64,000 nt of DNA from Clostridium transplantifaecale. GTDB taxonomy: Bacteria > Bacillota > Clostridia > Lachnospirales > Lachnospiraceae. The notes below the pieces were generated by a model, which was not told the DNA's origin, searched no databases, and saw only the letters and a program-made list of their open reading frames with translations. Position numbers and translations under genes: made by a program. Positions 17,445 through 26,759 of the stretch are shown piece by piece. The DNA is taken from the NCBI RefSeq assembly GCF_900626075.1, contig NZ_UYZY01000007.1, positions 124,001 to 188,000 on the forward strand, written 5' to 3'. How positions within the stretch are numbered: the first letter of the stretch is position 1; every line of letters starts with the position of its first letter.

Positions 17445-17647
17445 GAGTCTTCAGTCCCGCCGACCACCTACCCGGGGAAGGAAGGAGAAAACTTTCCGAA
17501 GGGAGACCTTGGAATCCGCCGGTGCTTGATGAGGTCTTTTCGAATCTAGCATCCGCTGCGCATTCCACAAGCGGGAGCGAGTCCCCGTAGGAATTTTTTC
17601 TCCTGGATTCCCCCTCACCACACCCTACCAACCGGGACTGAAGACTC
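17445..17647. repeat. Palindromic intergenic element, copy B (203 bp)
   Basis: The ends are GAGTCTTCAGTCCCG (from 17445) and CGGGACTGAAGACTC (to 17647), both perfect. Inside, the right arm read in reverse has GGTAGGGTGTGGTGAGGGGG, AATCCAGGAGAAAAAATTCC and CGGGGA. Its size matches copy A. Homology continues on the outer right flank to about 17702. It lies just upstream of the conserved leader of the Rpn-family gene. Confidence 0.7.
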
Positions 17648-17710
17648 ATAAACACCCTCCCACTCCCCCGTCCGCCGTCTTACAGAGGCGTCCTCGCACC
17701 TCAACATTCT

Positions 17711-17895
17711 TCTTGCAATTCTACTTCCGCTATGCTACCATAAATTTAAGCAGAGTTACGGAAATTCTATTTCACATCTTACATTCTCATGCCGAATATG
17801 GCATTCAAAAGACTCTTTGCTTATGATCCAACACACATTGTAGGCAGGGAGACGGACGTTCTTCCTGTCGTAGTTTACTGAAAGGGAGAACCGTT
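17711..17895 (+). repeat. Duplicated leader upstream of Rpn-family gene, copy 1
   Basis: This block is clearly similar to 28142-28327, with shared stretches such as GCATTCAAAAGACTCTTTGC and GGAATT/TTCTTCCTGTCG. In both places it precedes an Rpn-like gene or its remnant. A 30-codon frame from 17789 is cut to 11 codons in the other copy, so the block is unlikely to be coding. It probably travelled with the gene as one duplication unit. Confidence 0.6.
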
Positions 17896-18816
17896 ATGAA
17901 GGAAGAACTAAGACAAACTACAAAACATGCCGGGCCCAGCGAAGAATTGCAGTTTCCGGAGGAGATGGAGTTTAATTTGAGTGATTTTGCACTGTTTTTG
18001 TCAGTTATGAAAAACAGGGAGGCGCACCGGAACGTATTGAGCATTATCATGGAAGAGCCGGAACTCGAACTGACAGAAGTCCATGTGGAAGAGGTGGTTT
18101 TGAACCATATTGGAAAAAGGGCCATCCGCCTGGATGCCTGGGCGGTAGACAGCCGGAACCGGCATTATGCTACGGAGATGCAGAATGATACGGAGAAGGA
18201 TGATGTAAGGCGGAGAGCTCGGTATTATCAGGGACTTTTGGATACTCCGCTCTTAAAATCAGGCAGGGAAACCCGGTATAAATACCTTCCGTCCACAATA
18301 GTGACATTCATAACGCAGGAGGATATTTTCGGGCGTGATTTGGCAAAATATACGTTTACGGAGCAATGCGAGGAAGCAGCCGGTCTTTGTCTGGAGGATG
18401 GGACAACCAAGATTTTCCTCAACATGGCAAGCCGGAATGGGGAACCCACCCTGGTCAGCCTGCTGCAGTATATGAAAGAGACACGGCTGGACAATCCGGA
18501 GATAGTAGTAAGAGATGAAAGGATCCGAAAGCTGGATGAAATCGTAACCGAAGTGAAGCAGTCAGAAGAATGGGAGGCTGTGAAGATGAGTATATTATCT
18601 GTAGGAATTGAACGTGGTATTAAGCAGGGAATTGAACGTGGCCGTGCTGAAGGTCGGGAGTGCGGACGCATAGAGGGCCGACAGAGTAAAATCAAAGAAC
18701 AGATAGAAAAAAAACTGGTCAAAGGGAAAAATGCAGAAATCATAGCAGAAGAACTGGAAGAAGAGCTTCCGGTGATTGAGCAGTTGATCCGGGAATTGAA
18801 GAAAGAACAGCAATAA
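17896..18816 (+). CDS. Rpn-family PD-(D/E)XK nuclease / putative transposase
   Basis: A 306-residue protein of the Rpn (recombination-promoting nuclease, YhgA-like) group. The nuclease core is visible as RLDAWAVD (metal-binding Asp) followed by the ExQ motif in YATEMQND, near residues 75-95, then RRARYYQGLLDTPLLKSG. The C-terminal third, typical of the family, is charged and repetitive (IERGIKQGIERGRAEGRECG) and ends in a helical KKLVKGKNAEIIAEELEEEL segment. Family members raise RecA-independent recombination and often occur in multiple degenerate copies. This copy is intact, has AAAGGGAG upstream and its own terminator. A decayed paralogue lies at 28328-28782. Confidence 0.85.
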   Translation: MKEELRQTTKHAGPSEELQFPEEMEFNLSDFALFLSVMKNREAHRNVLSIIMEEPELELTEVHVEEVVLNHIGKRAIRLDAWAVDSRNRHYATEMQNDTEKDDVRRRARYYQGLLDTPLLKSGRETRYKYLPSTIVTFITQEDIFGRDLAKYTFTEQCEEAAGLCLEDGTTKIFLNMASRNGEPTLVSLLQYMKETRLDNPEIVVRDERIRKLDEIVTEVKQSEEWEAVKMSILSVGIERGIKQGIERGRAEGRECGRIEGRQSKIKEQIEKKLVKGKNAEIIAEELEEELPVIEQLIRELKKEQQ

Positions 18817-18888
18817 CACAATAATAGGAATAACGCGATAACAAGTTCAAGAATTAGAGATTTAAAACAAATAAGGTTTTCTTAAAAA

Positions 18889-18921
18889 GGGCAGTCCGGA
18901 GATTTCCGGAAAGCTCTTTTT
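18889..18921 (+). terminator. Terminator after the Rpn-family gene
   Basis: GGGC...TCCGGA-gatt-TCCGGA...GCTC forms a stem with a small internal loop, followed by TTTTT (18917-18921). Confidence 0.7.
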
Positions 18922-18964
18922 GCATTACATCACGTTGCCTGGGTAACACCATCCATAAACTAAA

Positions 18965-19028
18965 ATCGTTATAAGCCAGAAAAATAGTCTGTATCGTTAT
19001 AACCTGTCTTTTTTGCAGCTGCTATAAT
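18965..19028 (+). promoter_or_regulatory. Promoter with two direct ATCGTTATAA repeats (carbohydrate ABC locus)
   Basis: TATAAT at 19023-19028 lacks a good -35 box. The -35 region overlaps the second of two direct repeats ATCGTTATAA (18965-18974 and 18993-19002), set 28 bases apart. Direct repeats abutting a weak -35 are typical of AraC-family activators, and such a response regulator is encoded by the third gene of this locus. GTTATAAC recurs at about 23529 upstream of the esterase gene. Confidence 0.5.
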
Positions 19029-19058
19029 GATATTACAATGAAAACGAGGGGGATGGAT

Positions 19059-19979
19059 ATGAAATCACGCAAGTATTATAAAAGAAAAAACACATTCTTT
19101 TTATTTCTCATGCTGCTGCCCGGATGTCTTTATCTTCTGATCAACAACTATCTCCCGATGGCGGGAATCACCGTGGCTTTTAAAGATTATAATCCCTTAA
19201 AAGGAATCTGGGGGAGTGAGTTCTGCGGCGGTAAGAACTTTGAATTCCTTTTTAAGACAGCCGATATTTTCTATGTCATGAAAAATACGGTGCTTTATAA
19301 TGCTGTTTTTCTTATATTGACCACGGCCGGCGGGATTGTTCTGGCGATTCTTTTAAGCGGGGTGAGGAATAAGATTCTGGTGCGTATCCTTCAGACCGTT
19401 TATTTACTTCCAACCCTGGTATCCAGCGTGATTCTCACATATATGGTTCTTACGATGCTGGATGAAAAGTCCGGTTTTTTCAACAGCGCGCTTTTTCCTG
19501 CCCTCGGGCTTAATCCGGTCGCCTGGTACAGTGAGCCTAAAGTGTGGATTGTGTTGCTGCCCCTTCTGAACTTGTGGTCCAATGTCGGGCAGACGAGCAT
19601 CATTTATTATGCATCCCTGATCAGCTTTGACAGGACTTACTATGAGGCGGCGTCCATGGACGGAGCTTCGCGCTTCCAGCAGGCAGTCTATATTACAGTT
19701 CCACTGCTGAAAAGGACGATTGCGCTTATGGTAGTGCTGGCGCTGGGACGGCTGTTTACCTCGAACTTCGGGTTATTTTATCAGGTTCCTATGGATTCGG
19801 GCGCGCTGTACAGTACGACGAATGTACTGGACACTTATGTGTACCGGGGACTGATTCAGTTGAATGATATCGGGATGGCATCTGCAGCGGGGCTTATACA
19901 GTCACTTTTAGGCTTTACCCTGGTATTTTTGACAAATTGGGGACTGCAGAAGTACAGTCCGGAGAACTCAATTTTTTAG
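19059..19979 (+). CDS. Carbohydrate ABC transporter permease (LplB/MalF-like)
   Basis: About 306 residues with six predicted membrane helices. The EAA loop that contacts the ATPase is visible as YEAASMDGASRFQQAVYITVPLL. It begins KYYKRKNTFFLFLMLLPGCLYLLINNYLPMAG, typical of the CUT1 LplB group. Upstream in-frame Met codons at 19038 and 19053 exist, but GAGGGGG at 19046-19051 is correctly spaced only for ATG 19059. The partner permease follows after 20 bases. No ATPase gene is present in the locus, so a shared MsmX-type ATPase encoded elsewhere is presumed. Confidence 0.92.
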   Translation: MKSRKYYKRKNTFFLFLMLLPGCLYLLINNYLPMAGITVAFKDYNPLKGIWGSEFCGGKNFEFLFKTADIFYVMKNTVLYNAVFLILTTAGGIVLAILLSGVRNKILVRILQTVYLLPTLVSSVILTYMVLTMLDEKSGFFNSALFPALGLNPVAWYSEPKVWIVLLPLLNLWSNVGQTSIIYYASLISFDRTYYEAASMDGASRFQQAVYITVPLLKRTIALMVVLALGRLFTSNFGLFYQVPMDSGALYSTTNVLDTYVYRGLIQLNDIGMASAAGLIQSLLGFTLVFLTNWGLQKYSPENSIF

Positions 19980-19999
19980 AAGGATTGGAAGGAGTGGGA

Positions 20000-20890
20000 A
20001 TGATGAGAGGAAAACGGTTAAATAATTACCTTGTGGAACTGGCAGGCGGCGCGATACTGCTGCTGGCAATGATATTCTGTCTGTTTCCCTTTTTACTGAT
20101 GATATCGTCTTCCCTGACCTCGGAGGCCTCCCTGATTCGGGACGGTTACGGGCTGATTCCGCGTGAGTTTTCGCTGGCGGCGTATGAATATCTGGTCAAA
20201 GAACTTGGGACGATCGGTCACGCATACGGTATCACTCTGCTCGTCACGGCGGTGGGGGGGACGGCCAGCCTTGTCATGACGCTGCTGCTAGGATACGTGA
20301 TGGCCAGGAAGACATTCCCCTTCCGTAAATTTCTGACGGTCTATGTGCTTTTGACGATGCTGTTTAACGGCGGGCTGGTTCCGACCTACCTTATTTATAC
20401 GCAGATGTTCCATATCCGCGATACACTGGCAGCCCTCATTGTTCCCAATTTACTTCTGAGCGGATTTAATGTAATATTAGTTAAGAACTATTTTGCATCC
20501 ACGATCCCGGAGGAGATTTATGAGGCTGCGGAGCTGGATGCGGATAATGAGCTGAAAATTTTCTGGTATGTTGCCCTGCCGATGTCGAAACCGATTGTTG
20601 CGACGGTCGGCCTCTTTACGATGCTGAATTACTGGAATGACTGGCTGAACGGCCTCTATTACGTGAATGAGCCGCAGCTTTTCAGTATCCAGAATCTGTT
20701 GAACCGGATTCTGAATGATATGAATTATCTTCAGTCGGGGGAAATGATGATGGATGTGGGATATGTGCTTCCTTCCATGAGTATAAGGATGGCGATTGCG
20801 TTAATATCTCTGCTTCCGGTCGTGCTTATTTTTCCGATTTTCCAGAAATATTTTGTCAAGGGGATTACGTTTGGAGCGGTGAAAGGATAG
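20000..20890 (+). CDS. Carbohydrate ABC transporter permease (LplC/MalG-like)
   Basis: About 296 residues. After NNYLVELAGGAILLLAMIFCLFPFLLMISSSLT come further hydrophobic helices, the EAA loop YEAAELDADNELKIFWYVALPMSKP, and the family ending (FPIFQKYFVKGITFGAVKG). The start is ATG 20000 behind AAGGAG; a longer frame overlaps the previous gene's end and lacks a ribosome site. It forms the heterodimeric channel with the preceding permease for an oligosaccharide or glycoside delivered by the lipoprotein at 24452. Confidence 0.93.
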   Translation: MMRGKRLNNYLVELAGGAILLLAMIFCLFPFLLMISSSLTSEASLIRDGYGLIPREFSLAAYEYLVKELGTIGHAYGITLLVTAVGGTASLVMTLLLGYVMARKTFPFRKFLTVYVLLTMLFNGGLVPTYLIYTQMFHIRDTLAALIVPNLLLSGFNVILVKNYFASTIPEEIYEAAELDADNELKIFWYVALPMSKPIVATVGLFTMLNYWNDWLNGLYYVNEPQLFSIQNLLNRILNDMNYLQSGEMMMDVGYVLPSMSIRMAIALISLLPVVLIFPIFQKYFVKGITFGAVKG

Positions 20891-20976
20891 TGACAGGGAG
20901 CTGTTCGCGAAATGCCGTTTTTTGCAGGACATGTACTATAACAGGGGCGGTGCAGGATGAAAGGGGCGGATTTTAG

Positions 20977-21777
20977 ATGGAACTTCTGATTGTGGACGAT
21001 GAATATTATGCGGTGGAGGGGCTGAAAAAGCTGATTAACCGGATTGATTCGCCGGTTCAGAACGTTTTCTGCGCTTATAATTTAAGAGATGCCAAACAGA
21101 TATTTTTGCAGAATAATATTGATGTGATGCTCTGCGACATTGAGATGGAGGAGGAGAATGGCATTGATCTGCTGCGCTGGGTCAATGATTACTCCCCGGA
21201 TACGAAAACCATTTTTTTGTCATGCCACGACAGGTTCCGGTACGTCCAGCAGGCGCTTCAGCTGGGGGCGGTCAACTATATACTGAAACCGGTTGATGAG
21301 GAAGAGCTGACACGCCTTTTAGATTCCGCCCATCAGATGATCCTGGAACAGAACAGAAGATTCTGCGATTTGAAACTGGCGGAGCTAATGAAAAAGTATG
21401 TTCCGATTCATCAGAAGCGGGAACCCGGAATGTCCAATCTGCTGCGGGAGGTGGATACGTTCATTGTGGACCACATTGATGAGTGCATCAGCCGCAAGGA
21501 TGTGGCGGATCACGTATTTTTAAATGCCGATTATATGAACAGGGTCATCAAAAAGGAGACCGGCTTGTCGGTCGGAGAATATATTGCCCAGAAAAAGCTG
21601 TCGGTTGCAAAGTTTCTGCTGCTGGAGACGGATATCCCGGTCGGTGATATTGTCTTCCGGGTAGGCTATACCAATGTGGCATATTTTAATAAGTCGTTCA
21701 AGAAGGAAACAGGGGTGACTCCCAGGGAATACAGGAGGAATCATACGGCGGAGGAGGTATTATGCAGGAGGGAGTAA
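20977..21777 (+). CDS. AraC-type response regulator (YesN family)
   Basis: A 266-residue regulator: receiver domain with LIVDDEYYAVEGL, phospho-acceptor Asp in VMLCDIEMEEENG near residue 54, and switch residues FLSCHDRF and YILKPVDE. The C-terminal AraC domain has two helix-turn-helix units; the second carries VGYTNVAYFNKSFKKETGVTPREYR. It overlaps the kinase start by 16 bases. Its likely targets are the direct repeats at 18965-19002 controlling this same locus. Confidence 0.93.
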   Translation: MELLIVDDEYYAVEGLKKLINRIDSPVQNVFCAYNLRDAKQIFLQNNIDVMLCDIEMEEENGIDLLRWVNDYSPDTKTIFLSCHDRFRYVQQALQLGAVNYILKPVDEEELTRLLDSAHQMILEQNRRFCDLKLAELMKKYVPIHQKREPGMSNLLREVDTFIVDHIDECISRKDVADHVFLNADYMNRVIKKETGLSVGEYIAQKKLSVAKFLLLETDIPVGDIVFRVGYTNVAYFNKSFKKETGVTPREYRRNHTAEEVLCRRE

Positions 21778-23483
21778 GGGAAAGAAAGTATTTCAGCATC
21801 AATTTCCGTTTCAGGATTATGACGGTGTTTATCATCTGTGCTATGATTGTAATTCTCCTGCTCAATTACGCACTGTCGATGAAGACATATGAAAAAAGTA
21901 TTCTGGAGGCCAATTCACAACTCATGGATATGTCGATGAAAAGTGTGGATGACAGTCTGATGAAGAACAGCGAATTTCTGCGGATTATTCTGACGAATAA
22001 CATGAATGTTTATAATATGGCGGAAGCGGACACAGAGTCAGAGTCAAATCTGGCTCTTTATCGTTTGTTCCAGGATATGGAGAAAAGCATACTGGGCCTG
22101 ACTTATTATGATGCCTTCTTTATTCTGGACGAGAATTATAATACGTTTAATACCGTGGGAAATGATGAACTTGCCCTGAAAGAGAAAGATATTATGGGGC
22201 GGTATCTGAAAGAAAAACGCCGGGATCTCTCCTGGCAGAACGGTAACTGGCAGATACATCCCGTATTAGGCACGAATTATCTGCTGATTGCTGAAAATGT
22301 GGACGGCATTATGATCGGCGCCTGGCTGAATATGGAGAATCTGAGTGAACAGATGGAGTCGGGGAGCTTCGGAGAGGGGGCTGCCGCCTTTTTTACGGAC
22401 GGTGAAGGAAAAGTGCTGTCAGGCTCTTTCCCCTCTGCCGGCGGAACCTTATCCATGAAAAAAGGAGAGAAGATATACAGGGCGGAAAATGGGAAGCGTT
22501 ATCTGGCGGTGGAGCGGGAATCCAGGTTCGGCGGTCTGGTGCTGCATACGATGGTTCCGATGGATAAGATAGCCGAGGAACTGTCTACGGCGCGCAATGT
22601 CACGTATATCACAATATTCGGATTTGCGGTCCTTCTGATATTCCAGATCTATTTTTTTAAGGTTCTTTTGGTGGGGCCGTTAAATGAACTGGTCCTGGCT
22701 ATGCGTCTCATTAAGGGGGGCGCGGACATGCCGAAGGCACGCCCGGGGAATGTCGCTAATGAATACAGGGTGGTTTATGACACGCTGGATGAGATGGTGG
22801 ACGAAATTAAGGAATTGAAAATTAAGGTATATGAGGAAGAACTGAGGAAAAACGACATCATGATGGAGTATTTAAAACAGCAGGTCAACCCTCATTTCTT
22901 CCTGAACTGCCTGAATATTATCTACAGCCTGACTAATATGGAAGACTACCGCTTAATCCGGCAGATGGTAGAGTATCTGATCAAATATTTCCGCTATATC
23001 TTTGGAAAAACGGACGAGCTGGTGCTGATACGGGACGAGATTTCCCATCTGGAAAATTTCCTGCATATCCAGGAGATGCGCTATCCGAACCGGTTCCGCT
23101 ACCAGATCAGGATAGACGAAGAGGCGGGAACGGAGCAGATACCGCCTCTTCTGATCCAGACATTTGTGGAAAACTCCATCAAACACTCCGGTATGCTGTC
23201 CAGCAACCAGCTTTTGGAAATTAAGGTCGGAGTTTTATGGGGAGAGGAACTGGAAATTACCGTATCCGATAACGGAAAAGGGTTCAGTTTGGAAATACTG
23301 GAAAAACTGCGCAATAAGGAAAGTATTCTCTATGACAATAGGAAACATATCGGCATTGAGAATGCAATCCGCCGGACCAACGTGATCTATAACGGGGAGG
23401 AAAAAATCTCTTTTTACAACGAAAACGGCGCCCATGTAAAGATTGTGCTTCCACGGACCGACGTTCCAAAACATACTTTTTAA
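21762..23483 (+). CDS. Sensor histidine kinase (YesM family)
   Basis: A 573-residue membrane kinase. The first helix is near residues 19-36 (TVFIICAMIVILLLNYAL), followed by an extracellular sensor of about 240 residues, then a second helix (NVTYITIFGFAVLLIFQIYFF) and a HAMP-like linker. The phospho-acceptor block is QQVNPHFFLNCLN; ATP-binding motifs are TFVENSIKHSGM and DNGKGF. The start follows GGAGGAGG, which lies within the end of the response regulator gene. It is expected to sense an extracellular sugar or the ligand-bound lipoprotein of the locus. Confidence 0.93.
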   Translation: MQEGVRERKYFSINFRFRIMTVFIICAMIVILLLNYALSMKTYEKSILEANSQLMDMSMKSVDDSLMKNSEFLRIILTNNMNVYNMAEADTESESNLALYRLFQDMEKSILGLTYYDAFFILDENYNTFNTVGNDELALKEKDIMGRYLKEKRRDLSWQNGNWQIHPVLGTNYLLIAENVDGIMIGAWLNMENLSEQMESGSFGEGAAAFFTDGEGKVLSGSFPSAGGTLSMKKGEKIYRAENGKRYLAVERESRFGGLVLHTMVPMDKIAEELSTARNVTYITIFGFAVLLIFQIYFFKVLLVGPLNELVLAMRLIKGGADMPKARPGNVANEYRVVYDTLDEMVDEIKELKIKVYEEELRKNDIMMEYLKQQVNPHFFLNCLNIIYSLTNMEDYRLIRQMVEYLIKYFRYIFGKTDELVLIRDEISHLENFLHIQEMRYPNRFRYQIRIDEEAGTEQIPPLLIQTFVENSIKHSGMLSSNQLLEIKVGVLWGEELEITVSDNGKGFSLEILEKLRNKESILYDNRKHIGIENAIRRTNVIYNGEEKISFYNENGAHVKIVLPRTDVPKHTF

Positions 23484-23614
23484 CGGCCAAAACAGACGTC
23501 TTAAATGTCGCTCCAACAGGTCGGATTTGTTATAACACCGAATGAAACGGCTGTGGTAAACTCAGATGTAACTGATATCAAAGAATTATATGAGGGAACA
23601 GCAAGGAGGGTAAG

Positions 23615-24430
23615 ATGGAGGAACAGAGAATTTCTTTATCGGAGACAAACCAGGACGCATTTATGCGTCTGCGTCTGAACACGAAAACGGAAGGCCCAAG
23701 GCCTGCAATCGTGTATTTTCCTGGAGGCGGTTATCACAATATCCATGAGCCGAGCGTAGAGCCGGTTGCCGAATTTTTCAGGAATAAGGGGTTTCATGTT
23801 TTTGTAGTCAACTATTCAATCAATGAGAAGGCGGCTTATCCGGCCCCGCTCCTGGAAGCGTCCAGGGCAGTGTGGCTGGTACGGAAAAACGCCGCTGAAT
23901 GGAATGTGGATCCGGAACGCATCAGTCTGCTGGGCATGTCCGCCGGCGCCCATCTGTGCACCGCGCTAAGCACGATGTGGCAGTATGAAGAATGCCAAAG
24001 GGACGGTATGCCATACGGAGGGAACCGGCCGAATGCCATTGTCACGGGATATACGCCGACAATATTTGCCGACTTTTTTGAACAGCCGCCGGAAGTGCTG
24101 GCCAACTTTAAGGGCCAGGGACCCGGTAACCTGTTGGGAAAGGAAGGGACGCGCTGGGCGGATATTCACGAACTGACGACCCACGACCTTGTTACCAAAG
24201 ATACATGTCCCGCTTTCCTTTGGAAATCCACAACGGATTTTCCGGGAGATACGTTCGCCTATGCTAATGCGCTGAAACGGGAAGGAATTCCGTATGAGGT
24301 CCATGTGTTTTATGACGAGGGCGTTAACTGCGTGGGAATGGGCAAAGAAGGGGCATCAGTCAATACGATGATGTGGCCGGAACTGGCGGTTAACTGGCTT
24401 TACAAGGTTTTGAGAATCGGGGTTTCATAA
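23615..24430 (+). CDS. Alpha/beta hydrolase (acetyl-esterase/BD-FAE-like)
   Basis: A 271-residue alpha/beta hydrolase. YFPGGGYHNI supplies the oxyanion-hole HGG-like segment (the His is replaced by Pro-Gly), and the nucleophile elbow is LGMSAGAHLC. The family (BD-FAE, acetyl-xylan esterases, carboxylesterases of the Aes group) removes acyl groups from sugars or glycosides. There is no signal peptide, so it acts on imported substrate. AAGGAGGG gives a clear start. The expected late catalytic His is not obvious in an HxF form, so activity should be treated with some caution. It lies in the carbohydrate import locus between kinase and binding-protein genes. Confidence 0.85.
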   Translation: MEEQRISLSETNQDAFMRLRLNTKTEGPRPAIVYFPGGGYHNIHEPSVEPVAEFFRNKGFHVFVVNYSINEKAAYPAPLLEASRAVWLVRKNAAEWNVDPERISLLGMSAGAHLCTALSTMWQYEECQRDGMPYGGNRPNAIVTGYTPTIFADFFEQPPEVLANFKGQGPGNLLGKEGTRWADIHELTTHDLVTKDTCPAFLWKSTTDFPGDTFAYANALKREGIPYEVHVFYDEGVNCVGMGKEGASVNTMMWPELAVNWLYKVLRIGVS

Positions 24431-24451
24431 GGAAAAGGGGAGGTGGAAAAC

Positions 24452-25954
24452 TTGAAATTCAGGAGAAAACGGTGGTTATTCCTGCTGTTTGCCCTGGGGG
24501 CGGCGATCCTGGCAAACGGCTGCAGCCGCAGGGAAGAGGACAAAAAGGAACAGGAATTGCCGGTGCTGAACGTCATGTTTGCATCCTATGGGGGCAGCAT
24601 ACCTTCGGACCTTCAGGACGTGGAAAATGCCCTTAACGTGATTCTGGCGGAGAAAATAGGGGCAGCGGTAAAGCTGAATGTTTTTTCCTCCTCGAGTTAC
24701 GATACGCAGGCCAACCTGATGCTGACCGGGGATTCGGTGGATTTGATGGCTACCAGCACCAACACAAGCTACGCGCAGTGCGTGACAAAAGGTTTTTTTA
24801 TGGAGATGGATGAACTGCTTGAGCAGTATGGACAGGGGGTAAAGGATTCGCTAGGGGAAGAACTCCTGGGCTGTACCCGCGTAAACGGAAAAGTGTATGG
24901 GGTTACCGGGATTCCTCTGGTAATGGCGCAGGATACCAGCTTTGCGGTCAGCAATGAGATTCTTGCGTGCTGCAGGATTGATCTTTCCTCCGTCCATACG
25001 GTGGAGGATGTGGAGCAGGTTCTCCAAACAATCAGGGACAACCATCCCGACATGATCCCGCTGGCCAACGCAAGTACAAAGCTTGGGTATAAGAGTCTTC
25101 AGAACCTGTTTTTAAACAGCCATGGACTGGAAGATCTGGGAGACGGCTGCGTGCTGGATTACGCGACAATGACGGTTTCAAGCCTTTACAGCCATCCGGT
25201 TTACGAGGAGCTTGCGGCACTTATAAAAGACTGGCACGGGAAAGGCCTGCTGATGCCGAACGCCTCGACTAATACGGATTCGCGCAACAGCCTGATGAAT
25301 GCCGGACGTGCGGCCGCAAGTGTTGCTTTTTCTTATAACCCGGCGAATTCCATGCGGGAAGACGCGATGTACAATACGACGACGATCCATTTGGGGAACA
25401 GCCCGATTCTTGTGACGAGCATGATGCAGCTTACCTGTTGGGGAATTCCCGTTACATCGGAGCATCCCGACAAGGCAATGCAGTTTTTAAACCTTCTTTA
25501 CACGGATGCGGAGATTGGTAATCTGCTGCAATATGGGATAGAGGGAGTTCACTATGAAAAGACGGAAGAGGAGAATGTAATCCGATATCCTGACGGCGTG
25601 GATGCAACTACGACGGGTTATTTCCTGAAGAGCCCCGGAATTACGGACATTAACCCGGAATGCTTTGTGATGGAACCATTACCGTCCGATATTTATGAGC
25701 AGGTCCTGGCGTTTCGGGATACCTTTGCGGTATCTCCGATTGTGGGATTTACGGCGGATATGACGGCCTGCAAATCGGAAGTGGCGGCCGTTGCCAATGT
25801 GATGGCTCAGTATGTGAACCCGCTGCTTTCGGGTGTGGTGGACGTGGAAAAGGTGCTGCCGGAGTTCCGGCAGAAACTGAAGAGTGCAGGCCATGAAACA
25901 ATTATCAGAATGAAACAGGATCAGCTTGACAAGTGGCTGAGTGAGAACAGATAG
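24452..25954 (+). CDS. ABC transporter solute-binding lipoprotein (CUT1 type)
   Basis: About 500 residues. The start is TTG 24452, 8 bases after GGGGAGG, giving KFRRKRWLFLLFALGAAILANGC with lipobox LANGC; the GTG at 24443 lies inside the ribosome site. The mature protein resembles extracellular solute-binding proteins of the large (about 500 residue) clostridial CUT1 group, with NVMFASYGG early and MQFLNLLYTDAEIGNLLQYGIEGVHYE in the conserved C-terminal part. It should capture a carbohydrate for the permeases at 19059-20890. It is unusual that it lies four genes downstream of the permeases. Confidence 0.88.
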   Translation: MKFRRKRWLFLLFALGAAILANGCSRREEDKKEQELPVLNVMFASYGGSIPSDLQDVENALNVILAEKIGAAVKLNVFSSSSYDTQANLMLTGDSVDLMATSTNTSYAQCVTKGFFMEMDELLEQYGQGVKDSLGEELLGCTRVNGKVYGVTGIPLVMAQDTSFAVSNEILACCRIDLSSVHTVEDVEQVLQTIRDNHPDMIPLANASTKLGYKSLQNLFLNSHGLEDLGDGCVLDYATMTVSSLYSHPVYEELAALIKDWHGKGLLMPNASTNTDSRNSLMNAGRAAASVAFSYNPANSMREDAMYNTTTIHLGNSPILVTSMMQLTCWGIPVTSEHPDKAMQFLNLLYTDAEIGNLLQYGIEGVHYEKTEEENVIRYPDGVDATTTGYFLKSPGITDINPECFVMEPLPSDIYEQVLAFRDTFAVSPIVGFTADMTACKSEVAAVANVMAQYVNPLLSGVVDVEKVLPEFRQKLKSAGHETIIRMKQDQLDKWLSENR

Positions 25955-25973
25955 AGGGAGGATTTATTTTACA

Positions 25974-26759
25974 GTGGAAGCAAAAGAATATGTGTTTTTA
26001 TCGGAGTGCCTGGGCGGCGAAGCCAAGGTTATGATTTTTGTACCCAAAAACAGGGAGAATGATGGAAAGAATTCCATTCCGGTATTGTGGACAGTGGGAC
26101 CGGGCGATCACAGAAAATGGATGATGCAGAGTGATATCTGCCGTCTGGCGGAGGAGGCTGGGATAGCCGTAGTCAGCGTGGACACCACGGATACCTGGGG
26201 AGGTTTAAACCGGCCTGCTGAGAATTACTATTTTGAAGATTACCTGACCCGGGAACTGCCGGCTTTGGTAGAAACGGTTTTTCCCGTCTGCCGGGAACCG
26301 GAATTTAATTATATTACAGGTTTTTCAAAGGGCAGTTATATTGCTTTCAGGATGGGAATGAGCCATCCGGAGCAGTACGGAACCGTCATCTCGATTGGGG
26401 GCGGAGGACTGGATGCCTACAGTTTTTACTATGATATCGGAACAATGAATCCGGGACTGATTGAGCGGATGTTCGGCCTGAAAACACCGGAAGAGTTTGA
26501 AAAATCCGACTACAATCCGGAAAATCTGGTTGCCCGCCTTTACGGGGAAGGAAAGAAACTTCCTGCGCTGTACCTTTTCTGCGGTGAAAAGGATGCGCTT
26601 GCCAGAGTGGTAAATGTGAGACTGCATATGAAACTTGAGGCATTAAATATCCCGCACAAATTTACACTCTTTGACAGCGGGCATGACTGGGTTACGGTAA
26701 ACAGGAGTATTGAGAAAGCAATCGAAGAAATGGGGAGGTCATTATGGAGTCAACAGTAA
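25974..26759 (+). CDS. Alpha/beta hydrolase, putative esterase (EsD-like)
   Basis: About 261 residues. The nucleophile elbow is GFSKGSYIAFRMG, the acid is probably in LFCGEKDA, and the catalytic His in FDSGHDW, matching the S-formylglutathione hydrolase/esterase D fold. The start is uncertain: GTG 25974 lies 12 bases after GAGGGAGG, while the longer GTG 25941 overlaps the previous gene. It ends within the MFS gene start (16-base overlap), so the two are coupled. With the esterase at 23615 it suggests that the imported substrate is esterified. Confidence 0.82.
   Translation: MEAKEYVFLSECLGGEAKVMIFVPKNRENDGKNSIPVLWTVGPGDHRKWMMQSDICRLAEEAGIAVVSVDTTDTWGGLNRPAENYYFEDYLTRELPALVETVFPVCREPEFNYITGFSKGSYIAFRMGMSHPEQYGTVISIGGGGLDAYSFYYDIGTMNPGLIERMFGLKTPEEFEKSDYNPENLVARLYGEGKKLPALYLFCGEKDALARVVNVRLHMKLEALNIPHKFTLFDSGHDWVTVNRSIEKAIEEMGRSLWSQQ

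Noticed and set aside
17338-17655. A 105-codon - strand frame
   Set aside because: It coincides with palindromic copy B and would read repeat arms; no ribosome site.
17789-17881. A 30-codon frame in the leader of the Rpn gene
   Set aside because: The duplicate leader has a stop after 11 codons at the same place (28222-28257), so the frame is not kept.
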